Below are positions 23,161 to 36,188 of a DNA stretch of 64,000 nucleotides, piece after piece; position 1 is the stretch's first letter, and every line of letters begins with the position of its first letter. The notes beneath the pieces are model-generated. The model worked only from the letters and a program-made list of their open reading frames with translations. It had not been told where the DNA came from and did not search any database. The translations under genes were made by a program, and so were the position numbers. Origin of the DNA: Scylla paramamosain (taxonomy: Eukaryota > Arthropoda > Malacostraca > Decapoda > Portunidae); NCBI RefSeq assembly GCF_035594125.1, contig NC_087156.1:12358806-12422805 (forward strand), written 5' to 3'.

Positions 23161-26100
23161 GTCTTTTCAGTGTTTTTGAGCGTGTTACGCAATAAAGCAC
23201 TAAAACACAGGGCAATCACATTACATGGGAATAAAATCAAATTTTACCAAGAACTTGCCTTGAAGTGTTTTTGAGCTCCTTACATACCAAAACGCTAACA
23301 CGCATGGAAAATACATTTTATGGAGAAACAGAATAATATTACAAAATACATGTATTTTGAGTGTTTTTGATCATATCATCTATAAAAACGCTTAAACACA
23401 TGCAAAGAAACTTATGTTTGGGAAACAAAAGGACATTACGAGAAACGTGTATTATGGGTGTTTTTAAGTTCCTTCAGTACCTAAAAGCTAAAACCCACAA
23501 ATAACACTCTTTATTTAGAAAAAAAATAATAAACAAAAAAATAAAAAAAATAGGATTTTTTTCATCCTTATAGGTACCAAGATGCCAAAATTCTACCAAA
23601 ATTCAGGGAATTTATGTGGAAAAAAGAACATTACCAAAAAAGTTTATAGCTTTTTTTTCGGATTGTTATATACCAAACCCTTAAGTGCATGCAAAGCCAC
23701 CTATATAGGGAAGTAAAACGAGTTTACCATAAACCTGTCTTTTCAGTGTTTTTTCAGCATGTTAGGTACCAAAACTAAAAATAATATGGAAGTCAGTCAA
23801 TATGTGAATCCAAAAGAAAATTACTGAAAACGTGTCTTTTCAGTGTTTTACGTAGAAAAACGCTAAAGCGGATGCAAACCAACCTATATGAAAAAATAGA
23901 ATAATATTACCATAAAGATACATTTTGAGTGTTTTTAAGCTTGTTACCTACAAAAAAAATGCAAAAATGGATGTAAAGCACTTTATATTAGGAAACAAAA
24001 GGACATTACGAGAAACGTGTATAATGAGTGTTTTATAGTTTTAAAAGAACCACAAGGCAATAAACGCAAAAACTCGTGTATATACAGAAATTTCTTACAT
24101 ACCAAAATGATGAAATACATGAATAACACTTTTAATCGATAAACAGAACTACCTTACTAAACTGTGTATTTTGTGTGTTTTTCACATTCTTAGTTACGAA
24201 AATGCCAAATTACATGCGAAAATACCTTTATGTGGGAAAAAAAATGTCATTACCAAAAAACTGTCTTTTTAGTTTTTTTGAGCGTGATATGCAACAAAGC
24301 ACTAAAAACCAGAAGAATTACATTACATGGGAATAAAACCAACTTTTACGAAGAACTTGCCTTTAAGTGTTTTTTAACTCCTTACATACCAAATCGGTAA
24401 AACGCAGCCAAAACACCCTTTATGGAGAAACAGAATAACATAACCAAAAACATATATTTTGAGTGTTTTTGATCATTTAACCTATAAAAACGCTTAAATA
24501 CATGTAAAGACCCTATGTTTGTATAACAAAAGGAAATTACGAAAATCGTGTATTATGAGTGTTTTTAAGTTCCTTTAGTACCAAAAAGCTAAAACCCAAC
24601 TTTTATAGAGAGAAAATTTTTTTTTTTTTTGTTATTCATCTTCACAGGTACCGAGATGCCAAAATCCTGGCAAAATTCATGGAAATTTTATAAAAAAAAA
24701 TCATTATAAAAATTTTTTTTTTTAGCTTTTTCCGGAGTTATGTAAAACCTTAAATTGCATGCAAATCCACCTATATGGGGAAATTACACAACTTTACCAG
24801 AAACCTGTCTTTTGAGTGTTTTCAGTAATTTCAACAATATTACTGAAAACGTGTCTTTTCAGTGATTTACGTAGAAAAACCCTAAAACCGATGTAAATCA
24901 ACCCATATGAAGAAATAGAATAACATTACCAAAAAGATATATCTTGATGTGTTTTTGAGCTTGTTACCTACAAAAAATGCAAAAATGGATGGAAAGCACT
25001 TTATATAGGCAAAGAAAAGGACATTACGAGAAACGTGTATGAGTGTTTTATAGTTTGATAAGAACCACAAGGTAAAAAACTCGTGTACATAAAGAAGTTT
25101 CTTACATACCAAAAAGCTGAAACTCATGAATAACACTTTTAATTTTGAAACAGAAATACCTTACCAAATGTGTGTATTAGAAAAGTTTCTTACATACCAA
25201 AATGCTGAAACTCATAAAAAACTCTTTTAATTAAAAAATAGAACAACCTTACTAAATGCCTGTTTTGAGTTTTTTTTTTTCACCAAAACCCCAAATTCCA
25301 TGCAAAACTAGCTTTATTTGGGAAAAAAAAAATGATATTACCAGAAAAGTGTCTTTTGAGTGTTTTTGAGCGTGTTAGGCAATAAATCACTAAAAAGCAG
25401 GGCAATCACGTTATATGGAAATAAAAACAACTTTTACCAAGAACTTGCCTTTAAGTATTTTTGAGTTCATTACATACCAAGACGCTAAAACGCATGCAAA
25501 ACACCTTTTATGGAGAAACAGAATAAAATTACCAAAAACATACATTTTGAGTGTTTTTGATCATGTTATCTATAAAAACGCTTAAATACATACAAAGAAC
25601 CTTATGTTTGCGAAACGAAAGGACACTACGAGAAATGTGTATTATAGGTGTTTTTAAGTTCCTTAAGTACTAAGAAGCTAAAATCCATAAATAACACTCT
25701 TTACTTAGAAAAAAAGTAAGAAAATAAAAAAAATAGGATTGTTTTTTGTTATTCTTCTTCATAGGTACCGAGATGCCAAAATTCTTGGAAGATTCAGGGC
25801 TATTATATGAAAAAAGAATATTATCAAAAAAGTTAATTTTAGCTTTTTTTCCGGACTGTTATGTACCAAACCCTAAAATGCATCCAAACACTCCTATATG
25901 AGGAAATTAAACGACCTTAACAGAAATCTGTTTTTTTTTTTAGTGTTTTTCAGCATGTTAGGCACCAAAACGATAAATAATAAGGAACTCAATCTATATG
26001 AGAATCCAAAACAAAATTCCTGAAAACGTGTTTTTTCTGTTTTACGTAGAAAACGCTAAAACGGATGCAAACTAACCAATATCAAGAAACAGAAAAAAAA

Positions 26101-28664
26101 ACATTACCAAAAAAGGTATATTTTGAGTGTTTTTGAGCTTGTTACCTACAAAAAAACGCGAAAATTGATGCAAAGCACTCTATATTAGAAAACAAAAGGA
26201 CTTTGCAAGAAAAGTGTATAATGAGTTTTTTTTTTTTATAGTTCAAAAGAACCAAAAGGCAAAAAACACAAAAACTCGTGTATATGGTGAAGGTTCCTAG
26301 ATACCAAAATGCTGAAACTCATGAATAACACTCTTAATTGAGAAACAGAACAACCTTACTAAATGTGTGTATTTTCAGTGCTTTTCACATTCTTAGTTAC
26401 CAAAACCCCAAATTGCATGCGAAACAACCTTTATGTGAGAAAAAAAAAATGACATTACCAGAAAAGTGTCTTTTAAGTGTTTCTGAGCGTGATAGGCAAT
26501 AAAGCACTAAAAAGCAGGGCAATCATATTACATTGGAATAACACCAATTTATACCAAAAACTTGCGTTTAAGTGTTTTTGAGCTCCTTATATACCAAACC
26601 GATAAAACACATGCAAAACAAACTTTATGGAGAAACAGAATAACATAACCAAAAACATGTATTTTGAGTGTTTTTGATCATGTTATCTATAAAAACGCTT
26701 AAATACATGCAAAGAACATTATGTTTGGGAAACAAAAGGACATTACGAGAAACTTGTATTATGAGTGTTTTTTTTTTTATTTCCTTAAGTACCAAAAAGC
26801 TAAAACCCACAAATAACACTCTTTATTTAGAAAATTTAAAAAAAAATAGGAATTTTTTTTTTTTGTTATTCATATTCATAGGTACCGAGATGCCAAAATT
26901 TTGGGAAAATTCAGGGCAATCATATGATAAAAGAATATTGTCAAAAAAGTTAATTTCAGCTTTTTTTTTCGGACTGTACGAAACCCTAAAGTGCATGCAA
27001 AGCCTCCTATATGAGGAAATTAGACGACCTTACCAGAAATCTGTGTTTTCAGTGTTTTTTTTTAGCATGTTAGGCACCAAAACGATAAATAATAAGGAAC
27101 TCACTCTATATGGGAATTCAAAACAAAGTTACTGAAAACGTGTCTTTTCAGTGTTTTACGTAGAAAAACTCTAAAACGGATGCAAACCAACCAATATCAA
27201 GAAATTGAAAAACGTTACTAAAAAGGTATATTTCGAGTGTTTTTGAGCTTGTTACCTACAAAAAAAAAAACGCGAAAATTGATGCAAAGCACTCTATATT
27301 GGGAAACAAAAGGACCTTGCAAGAAAAGTGTATAACGAGTGTTTTATAGTTCAAAAGAACCACAAGGCAAAAATCGCAAAATCTCGTGTATATGGAGAGG
27401 TTTCCTAGATACAAAAATGCTAAAACTCATGTATAACAGTCCTAATTGTGAAACAGAACAACCTTAATAAATGCGTATATTTTCAGTGCTTTTCACATTC
27501 TTAGTTACCAAAATCCAAATTGCATGCGAAAATAGATTTGTGGAAAAAAAAATGACTTTACCAGAAAAATGTCTTTTAAGTGTTTTTGAGCGTGATAGGC
27601 AATAAAGCACTAAAAATGAGGGCAATCACATTACATTGGAGGAAAACGAATTTTTACCAAGAACTTGCCTTTAAGTGTTTTTGAGCTCCTTATATACCAA
27701 AACACTAAAACGCATGCAAAACACTCTTTATGGTGAAACAGAATAACATTACGAAAAACATGTATTTTGAGTTTTTTTTATCATGTTACCAATAAAAACG
27801 CTTAAATACATGCAAAGAACACTATTTTAGGGAAATGAAAAGAGATTACGAGAAACGTGTATTGTGAGTGTTTTTAAATTCATTAATTACCAAAAAGCTA
27901 AAAGCCACAAATAACACTCTTTATTGAGAAACCATCAATAAAAAAAAATACAATATTTTTTTTTCTTTCTTATTCATCTTCACAGGTACCGAGATGCCAA
28001 AATTTGGGCAAAATTCAGGAAATTATGTGAAATAAGAACATTATCAAAAAAGTTAAATTTAGCTTTTTTTTTCGGACTGTTATGTAGCAAACCCCTAAAG
28101 TGCATGCAAAGCCACCTATATGGGGAAATTAAACGTCTTTGCCAGAAAACGCTCTTATGAGTATTTTTCAGCATGTTAGGAACCAACACGATAAATAAAA
28201 TGGTAGTCAATCTATATGGGAATCCAAAACAAAATTACTAAATACGTTTCTTTTCGGTGTTTTACGTAGAAAAACGCTAAACCGGATGGAAACCAACCAA
28301 TATGACGAAATAAAATAATATTACCAAAAAAGTATATTTTGAGTGTTTGAATTTCTTACCTACAAAAAATGCGAAAATGGATGGAAAGCACTCTATATTG
28401 GGAAGCAAAAGGACATTACGAAAAACGTGTATAATGAGTGTTTTATAGTTTCACAAGAACTACAAGGCAAAAAACGCAAAAACTCGTGTATATAGAGAAG
28501 TTTCTTACATTCCAAAATGCTGAAAATCTGGAACAACACTCTTAATTGAGAAACAGAACAATCTTACTAAATGCGTGTATTTTGAGTGCTTTTCCCATTT
28601 TTGGTTACCAAAACCCCAAATTGCATGCGAAACTAGCTTTATGTGGGAAAAAAATGACATTACC
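23161..28664 (-). repeat. Higher-order satellite, antisense, inside palindrome left arm
   Basis: Unit markers in reverse complement (TTCATAGGTACCGAGATGCC and variants) occur near 23,562, 24,640, 25,755, 26,868 and 27,985, a spacing of about 1,078-1,117 bp. Read in sense direction the subtypes run B'-C-C'-D-E and then the inverted module, the same order as 3.6-8.9 kb and 12.4-17.4 kb. The 155-codon open frame at 26,668-27,135 lies entirely in this satellite and is not a gene. Confidence 0.9.
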
Positions 28665-28959
28665 AGAAAAATGTCTTTTGAGTGTTTTTGAGCATGTTAT
28701 GCAATAAAGCATTAAAAAGCAGGGCAATCACATTACATTGGAATAAAACCAATTTTTAACAAGAACTTGCCTTTAAGTGTATTTGAGCTCCTTATATACG
28801 AAAACACTAAAATGCATGCAAAATACACTTTATGGTGAAACAGAATAACATTACCAAAAACATGTATTTTCAGTGTTTTTAATCATGTTACCAATAAAAA
28901 CGCTTAAATACATGCCCTATTTTTGGAAAATGAAAGGACATGGTAATGGTAATTACCAT
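28665..28959 (-). repeat. 295-bp spacer at the palindrome centre
   Basis: About three antisense satellite monomers that have no mirror copy. They continue smoothly from the left arm and stop at GAAAGGACAT. The next normal bases would be TACGAGAAAC, but the sequence reads GGTAATGGTAATTACCATGG before entering the right arm at 28,960. Confidence 0.85.
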
Positions 28960-28966
28960 GGTAATG
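28941..28966. repeat. Template-switch-like scar at the palindrome junction
   Basis: The words TGGTAAT, TGGTAATT and TGGTAATG are stacked, and ATGGTAATTACCAT is a perfect 14-bp palindrome. The left arm's inner end carries GACATTACC, the reverse complement of the word that starts the right arm (GGTAATGTC). This fits short-homology priming with repeated copying at the fold-back point. Confidence 0.75.
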
Positions 28967-31900
28967 TCATTTTTTTCCCACATAAAGCTAGTTTCGCATG
29001 CAATTTGGGGTTTTGGTAACCAAAAATGGGAAAAGCACTCAAAATACACGCATTTAGTAAGATTGTTCTGTTTCTCAATTAAGAGTGTTGTTCCAGATTT
29101 TCAGCATTTTGGAATGTAAGAAACTTCTCTATATACACGAGTTTTTGCGTTTTTTGCCTTGTAGTTCTTGTGAAACTATAAAACACTCATTATACACGTT
29201 TTTCGTAATGTCCTTTTGCTTCCCAATATAGAGTGCTTTCCATCCATTTTCGCATTTTTTGTAGGTAAGAAATTCAAACACTCAAAATATACTTTTTTGG
29301 TAATATTATTTTATTTCGTCATATTGGTTGGTTTCCATCCGGTTTAGCGTTTTTCTACGTAAAACACCGAAAAGAAACGTATTTAGTAATTTTGTTTTGG
29401 ATTCCCATATAGATTGACTACCATTTTATTTATCGTGTTGGTTCCTAACATGCTGAAAAATACTCATAAGAGCGTTTTCTGGCAAAGACGTTTAATTTCC
29501 CCATATAGGTGGCTTTGCATGCACTTTAGGGGTTTGCTACATAACAGTCCGAAAAAAAAAGCTAAATTTAACTTTTTTGATAATGTTCTTATTTCACATA
29601 ATTTCCTGAATTTTGCCCAAATTTTGGCATCTCGGTACCTGTGAAGATGAATAAGAAAGAAAAAAAAATATTGTATTTTTTTTTATTGATGGTTTCTCAA
29701 TAAAGAGTGTTATTTGTGGCTTTTAGCTTTTTGGTAATTAATGAATTTAAAAACACTCACACTACACGTTTCTCGTAATCTCTTTTCATTTCCCTAAAAT
29801 AGTGTTCTTTGCATGTATTTAAGCGTTTTTATTGGTAACATGATAAAAAAAACTCAAAATACATGTTTTTCGTAATGTTATTCTGTTTCACCATAAAGAG
29901 TGTTTTGCATGCGTTTTAGTGTTTTGGTATATAAGGAGCTCAAAAACACTTAAAGGCAAGTTCTTGGTAAAAATTCGTTTTCCTCCAATGTAATGTGATT
30001 GCCCTCATTTTTAGTGCTTTATTGCCTATCACGCTCAAAAACACTTAAAAGACATTTTTCTGGTAAAGTCATTTTTTTTTCCACAAATCTATTTTCGCAT
30101 GCAATTTGGATTTTGGTAACTAAGAATGTGAAAAGCACTGAAAATATACGCATTTATTAAGGTTGTTCTGTTTCACAATTAGGACTGTTATACATGAGTT
30201 TTAGCATTTTTGTATCTAGGAAACCTCTCCATATACACGAGATTTTGCGATTTTTGCCTTGTGGTTCTTTTGAACTATAAAACACTCGTTATACACTTTT
30301 CTTGCAAGGTCCTTTTGTTTCCCAATATAGAGTGCTTTGCATCAATTTTCGCGTTTTTTTTTTTGTAGGTAACAAGCTCAAAAACACTCGAAATATACCT
30401 TTTTAGTAACGTTTTTCAATTTCTTGATATTGGTTGGTTTGCATCCGTTTTAGAGTTTTTCTACGTAAAACACTGAAAAGACACGTTTTCAGTAACTTTG
30501 TTTTGAATTCCCATATAGAGTGAGTTCCTTATTATTTATCGTTTTGGTGCCTAACATGCTAAAAAAAAACACTGAAAACACAGATTTCTGGTAAGGTCGT
30601 CTAATTTCCTCATATAGGAGGCTTTGCATGCACTTTAGGGTTTCGTACAGTCCGAAAAAAAAAGCTGAAATTAACTTTTTTGACAATATTCTTTTATCAT
30701 ATGATTGCCCTGAATTTTCCCAAAATTTTGGCATCTCGGTACCTATGAATATGAATAACAAAAAAAAAAAATTCCTATTTTTTTTTAAATTTTCTAAATA
30801 AAGAGTGTTATTTGTGGGTTTTAGCTTTTTGGTACTTAAGGAAATAAAAAAAAAAACACTCATAATACAAGTTTCTCGTAATGTCCTTTTGTTTCCCAAA
30901 CATAATGTTCTTTGCATGTATTTAAGCGTTTTTATAGATAACATGATCAAAAACACTCAAAATACATGTTTTTGGTTATGTTATTCTGTTTCTCCATAAA
31001 GTTTGTTTTGCATGTGTTTTATCGGTTTGGTATATAAGGAGCTCAAAAACACTTAAACGCAAGTTTTTGGTATAAATTGGTGTTATTCCAATGTAATATG
31101 ATTGCCCTGCTTTTTAGTGCTTTATTGCCTATCACGCTCAGAAACACTTAAAAGACACTTTTCTGGTAATGTCATTTTTTTTTTCTCACATAAAGGTTGT
31201 TTCGCATGCAATTTGGGGTTTTGGTAACTAAGAATGTGAAAAGCACTGAAAATACACACATTTAGTAAGGTTGTTCTGTTTCTCAATTAAGAGTGTTATT
31301 CATGAGTTTCAGCATTTTGGTATCTAGGAACCTTCACCATATACACGAGTTTTTGTGTTTTTTGCCTTTTGGTTCTTTTGAACTATAAAAAAAAAAAACT
31401 CATTATACACTTTTCTTGCAAAGTCCTTTTGTTTTCTAATATAGAGTGCTTTGCATCAATTTTCGCGTTTTTTTGTAGGTAACAAGCTCAAAAACACTCA
31501 AAATATACCTTTTTTGGTAATGTTTTTTTTTCTGTTTCTTGATATTGGTTAGTTTGCATCCGTTTTAGCGTTTTCTACGTAAAACAGAAAAAACACGTTT
31601 TCAGGAATTTTGTTTTGGATTCTCATATAGATTGAGTTCCTTATTATTTATCGTTTTGGTGCCTAACATGCTGAAAAACACTAAAAAAAAAAACAGATTT
31701 CTGTTAAGGTCGTTTAATTTCCTCATATAGGAGTGTTTGGATGCATTTTAGGGTTTGGTACATAACAGTCCGGAAAAAAAGCTAAAATTAACTTTTTTGA
31801 TAATATTCTTTTTTCATATAATAGCCCTGAATCTTCCAAGAATTTTGGCATCTCGGTACCTATGAAGAAGAATAACAAAAAACAATCCTATTTTTTTTAT

Positions 31901-34465
31901 TTTCTTACTTTTTTTCTAAGTAAAGAGTGTTATTTATGGATTTTAGCTTCTTAGTACTTAAGGAACTTAAAAACACCTATAATACACATTTCTCGTAGTG
32001 TCCTTTCGTTTCGCAAACATAAGGTTCTTTGTATGTATTTAAGCGTTTTTATAGATAACATGATCAAAAACACTCAAAATGTATGTTTTTGGTAATTTTA
32101 TTCTGTTTCTCCATAAAAGGTGTTTTGCATGCGTTTTAGCGTCTTGGTATGTAATGAACTCAAAAATACTTAAAGGCAAGTTCTTGGTAAAAGTTGTTTT
32201 TATTTCCATATAACGTGATTGCCCTGCTTTTTAGTGATTTATTGCCTAACACGCTCAAAAACACTCAAAAGACACTTTTCTGGTAATATCATTTTTTTTT
32301 TCCCAAATAAAGCTAGTTTTGCATGGAATTTGGGGTTTTGGTGAAAAAAAAAAACTCAAAACAGGCATTTAGTAAGGTTGTTCTATTTTTTAATTAAAAG
32401 AGTTTTTTATGAGTTTCAGCATTTTGGTATGTAAGAAACTTTTCTAATACACACATTTGGTAAGGTATTTCTGTTTCAAAATTAAAAGTGTTATTCATGA
32501 GTTTCAGCTTTTTGGTATGTAAGAAACTTCTTTATGTACACGAGTTTTTTACCTTGTGGTTCTTATCAAACTATAAAACACTCATACACGTTTCTCGTAA
32601 TGTCCTTTTCTTTGCCTATATAAAGTGCTTTCCATCCATTTTTGCATTTTTTGTAGGTAACAAGCTCAAAAACACATCAAGATATATCTTTTTGGTAATG
32701 TTATTCTATTTCTTCATATGGGTTGATTTACATCGGTTTTAGGGTTTTTCTACGTAAATCACTGAAAAGACACGTTTTCAGTAATATTGTTGAAATTACT
32801 GAAAACACTCAAAAGACAGGTTTCTGGTAAAGTTGTGTAATTTCCCCATATAGGTGGATTTGCATGCAATTTAAGGTTTTACATAACTCCGGAAAAAGCT
32901 AAAAAAAAAAATTTTTATAATGATTTTTTTTTATAAAATTTCCATGAATTTTGCCAGGATTTTGGCATCTCGGTACCTGTGAAGATGAATAACAAAAAAA
33001 AAAAAAAAATTTCTCTCTATAAAAGTTGGGTTTTAGCTTTTTGGTACTAAAGGAACTTAAAAACACTCATAATACACGATTTTCGTAATTTCCTTTTGTT
33101 ATACAAACATAGGGTCTTTACATGTATTTAAGCGTTTTTATAGGTTAAATGATCAAAAACACTCAAAATATATGTTTTTGGTTATGTTATTCTGTTTCTC
33201 CATAAAGGGTGTTTTGGCTGCGTTTTACCGATTTGGTATGTAAGGAGTTAAAAAACACTTAAAGGCAAGTTCTTCGTAAAAGTTGGTTTTATTCCCATGT
33301 AATGTAATTCTTCTGGTTTTTAGTGCTTTGTTGCATATCACGCTCAAAAAAACTAAAAAGACAGTTTTTTGGTAATGACATTTTTTTTCCCACATAAAGG
33401 TATTTTCGCATGTAATTTGGCATTTTCGTAACTAAGAATGTGAAAAACACACAAAATACACAGTTTAGTAAGGTAGTTCTGTTTATCGATTAAAAGTGTT
33501 ATTCATGTATTTCATCATTTTGGTATGTAAGAAATTTCTGTATATACACGAGTTTTTGCGTTTATTGCCTTGTGGTTCTTTTAAAACTATAAAACACTCA
33601 TTATACACGTTTCTCGTAATGTCCTTTTGTTTCCTAATATAAAGTGCTTTACATCCATTTTTGCATTTTTTTTGTAGGTAACAAGCTTAAAAACACTCAA
33701 AATGTATCTTTATGGTAATATTATTCTATTTTTTCATATAGGTTGGTTTGCATCCGCTTTAGCGTTTTTCTACGTAAAACACTGAAAAGACACGTTTTCA
33801 GTAATTTTCTTTTGGATTCACATATTGACTGACTTCCATATTATTTTTAGTTTTGGTACCTAACATGCTGAAAAAACACTGAAAAGACAGGTTTATGGTA
33901 AACTCGTTTTACTTCCCTATATAGGTGGCTTTGCATGCACTTAAGGGTTTGGTATATAACAATCCGAAAAAAAAGCTATAAACTTTTTTGGTAATGTTCT
34001 TTTTTCCACATAAATTCCCTGAATTTTGGTAGAATTTTGGCATCTTGGTACCTATAAGGATGAAAAAAATCCTATTTTTTTTATTTTTTTGTTTATTATT
34101 TTTTTTCTAAATAAAGAGTGTTATTTGTGGGTTTTAGCTTTTAGGTACTGAAGGAACTTAAAAACACCCATAATACACGTTTCTCGTAATGTCCTTTTGT
34201 TTCCCAAACATAAGTTTCTTTGCATGTGTTTAAGCGTTTTTATAGATGATATGATCAAAAACACTCAAAATACATGTATTTTGTAATATTATTCTGTTTC
34301 TCCATAAAATGTATTTTCCATGCGTGTTAGCGTTTTGGTATGTAAGGAGCTCAAAAACACTTCAAGGCAAGTTCTTGGTAAAATTTGATTTTATTCCCAT
34401 GTAATGTGATTGCCCTGTGTTTTAGTGCTTTATTGCGTAACACGCTCAAAAACACTGAAAAGACA
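28960..34465 (+). repeat. Higher-order satellite, sense, inside palindrome right arm
   Basis: Unit markers near 29,642, 30,754, 31,869, 32,989 and 34,062 give spacings of 1,073-1,120 bp. The subtype order B'-C-C'-D-E followed by the inverted module equals that of 3.6-8.9 kb in the left array, but with visible base differences. No gene is supported. Confidence 0.9.
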
Positions 34466-34940
34466 TACAAAGCCTCCCATATGAGGAAATTAAAGACCTT
34501 ACCAGAAATCTGTCTTTTGAGTGTTTTTCCGTATGTTAAGCACCAAAACGATAAATAATAAGGAACTCACGCTATGTGGGAATCCAAAAGAAAATTACTG
34601 AAAACGTGTCTTCTCAGTGTTTTACATAGAAAAACGCTAAAACTGATCCAAACCAATATCAAGAAGCAGAAAAACATTACTAAAAATGTATATTTTGAGT
34701 GTTTTTGAGCTTGTTACCTACAAAAAAAAAAACGCAAAAATTGATACAAAGCACTCTATATTGGGGAACAAAGGGACATTGCAAGAAAAGTGTATAATGA
34801 ATGTTTTATAGTTCAAAAAAACAAAAGGCAAAAAACGCAAAAAATCGTGTATTTGGAGAAGTTTCCTAGATATCAAAATGCTGCAACTCATGAATAACAC
34901 TCTTAATTGAGAAACAGAACAACCTTACTAAATGCGTGTC
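34466..34940 (-). repeat. Inverted satellite module, copy 3 of 4
   Basis: Antisense block in sense satellite, entered at AAAAGACATACAAAGCC and left at AATGCGTGTC|AAAAACAC. Its breakpoints are the same as those at 8,947-9,391, and its orientation relative to its surroundings is the same. Confidence 0.8.
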
Positions 34941-35153
34941 AAAAACACTAAAATGCAAGTTCTTTGTAGAAGTTGGTTTTATTCCCATGTAATATGATTG
35001 CCCTGCTTTTTAGTGCTTTATTGCCTAAGACGCTCAAAAACACTGAAAGACACTTTTCTGGTAATGTCATTTTTTTCCCACATAAATCTAGTTTCGCATG
35101 GAATTTGGGGTTTTGATAACAAAGAATGTAAAAAAAACTCAAAATACACGTAT
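34941..35153 (+). repeat. Short sense satellite segment between two switches
   Basis: Mirror of 22,470-22,684. It runs AAAATGCAAGTTCTTTG through TTTAGTGCTTTATTGCC to CACGTATTTAGGTACC, where the orientation switches to antisense diverged monomers. Confidence 0.75.
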
Positions 35154-35480
35154 TTAGGTACCCAGACTCAAAAACACATGATTAGAACTTTATATGGAAA
35201 AATACCGAAAACTTTTACTTAAACTTTTTTTTTTATATTGTTAAGTACCAAAGACAAAATGCATTGGAAGCCCCCTTTATCGGGAAACGAAACGACATTA
35301 TCATCAACGTGTCTTCTGAGTGTTTTTCAAGGTGTTAGACACCAACACGCTGAAAAACATGGAAAGCGCTACATAAAGGAATACAAAATAATATTACTAA
35401 AAACCTGTTTTAAAGGTTCTTATGTACAGAAACGCTAAAACTCAAGCAAAACACCCTTTATAGAAAAGTGAAAAAATATT
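35154..35480 (-). repeat. Diverged antisense monomers adjoining LINE copy 2
   Basis: Mirror of 22,146-22,469. The last monomer reads ACCCTTTATAGAAAAGTG then AAAAAATATT and is interrupted by the LINE. The same monomer resumes at 37,178 with ACCAAAAGCGTGTATTTTC, which is what the consensus predicts. Confidence 0.7.
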
Positions 35481-35990
35481 TCGTTGATAAATTACATTCA
35501 GGACAGTTAGGGAATATCCCTTACAGAAGAATAAGATCGCAGAAAAATGATCCTAAATGGATGACTGAGGTTAAAACATTACATAGGGCGAAAGAGAAGT
35601 ATATATGAGATTAAAGACAGGGGAAGTGGTTTTAAGGCCATAATATAATGAATTAGAAAAGTCAGGAGTTTAACAAGGAAAGCTAAATATAGTTATAAAC
35701 TAAAGGTAACCAGCCAAGCGAAGATGGACCCCAAGGGATTTTATCAGTCATATAAGACGAAGAATAGAGAAACAATAGTTCCTTAAAGACAGCAGAATGG
35801 GACCTGCTTAGTTGTTCGGAGGAGATTAGTAAAATTGTGAACGAGTATTTTTTAACTGTCTTTGCCCGGGAAAACATGCAGGATTTGCCGAACAGTGACA
35901 AGATATTTAGAGTAGAAGAAAATGAGAAGCTGACAGATATTACCATAACTAAAGAGATAGTGGAACAGGAGATAGATAAGCTGAAAAGTT
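35481..35990 (+). pseudogene. LINE inter-domain remnant upstream of RT, copy 2
   Basis: Mirror of the copy 1 remnant. It contains WMTEVKTLHRAKEKY, then stops, then the DPKGF-like stretch near 35,728-35,745 in another frame, then VNEYFLTVFA (about 35,838) and EIDKLKSS just before 35,997. Next comes a broken GPDE-like remnant of the first RT motif (ACCAGATGA at 36,002). The rest of the RT N-terminal half is deleted before about 36,070. Confidence 0.65.
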
Positions 35991-36188
35991 CAAGTCACTA
36001 GGACCAGATGAAATATATTCCACAGTATTTAAGAATTGGAAAAAGGTTATAAGTAATCTGGATAAGGTCATGGCCAAGCGGCAGGCGACAGACTGTTGTA
36101 ATAAATGGCTCTAAATCCGAGTGGGGTCAAGTAATTAGTGGGGTGACAAAGGGATTATTAGTATTAGGGCCGATGTTGTTTGTAATAT

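Larger units (their letters stand above)
21132..28664 (+). repeat. Giant palindrome, left arm (~7.5 kb)
   Basis: Position x pairs with 57,626-x at the outer end, 57,625-x near 22.5-22.9 kb and 57,624-x from about 24.9 kb inward. The arms therefore differ by a net of only 2 bp over about 7.5 kb. One of these is a 9-versus-10 A-run at about 22,392. Open frames within the arms are mirrored with identical translations (for example 26,668-27,135 and 30,489-30,956). The inner end is at 28,664 (ATGACATTACC); the outer end of near-identity is about 21,131, inside the LINE. Confidence 0.9.

Noticed and set aside
23190..23230. AATAAA words (GGCAATAAAGCACT) as polyadenylation signals
   Set aside because: The word is part of one monomer position and recurs every 1.1 kb in both orientations with no gene upstream.
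26668..27135. 155-codon open frame, with an identical copy at 30,489-30,956
   Set aside because: It lies wholly in satellite monomers, is a read-through of several tandem monomers with low-complexity F/K/N/L content, and has two identical copies only because it sits in the palindrome. No protein motif is seen and other copies of the same monomers are full of stops.
28665..28959. Palindrome centre as a replication origin or hairpin telomere
   Set aside because: The spacer is ordinary satellite, and there is no initiator gene, iteron set or telomeric repeat nearby.
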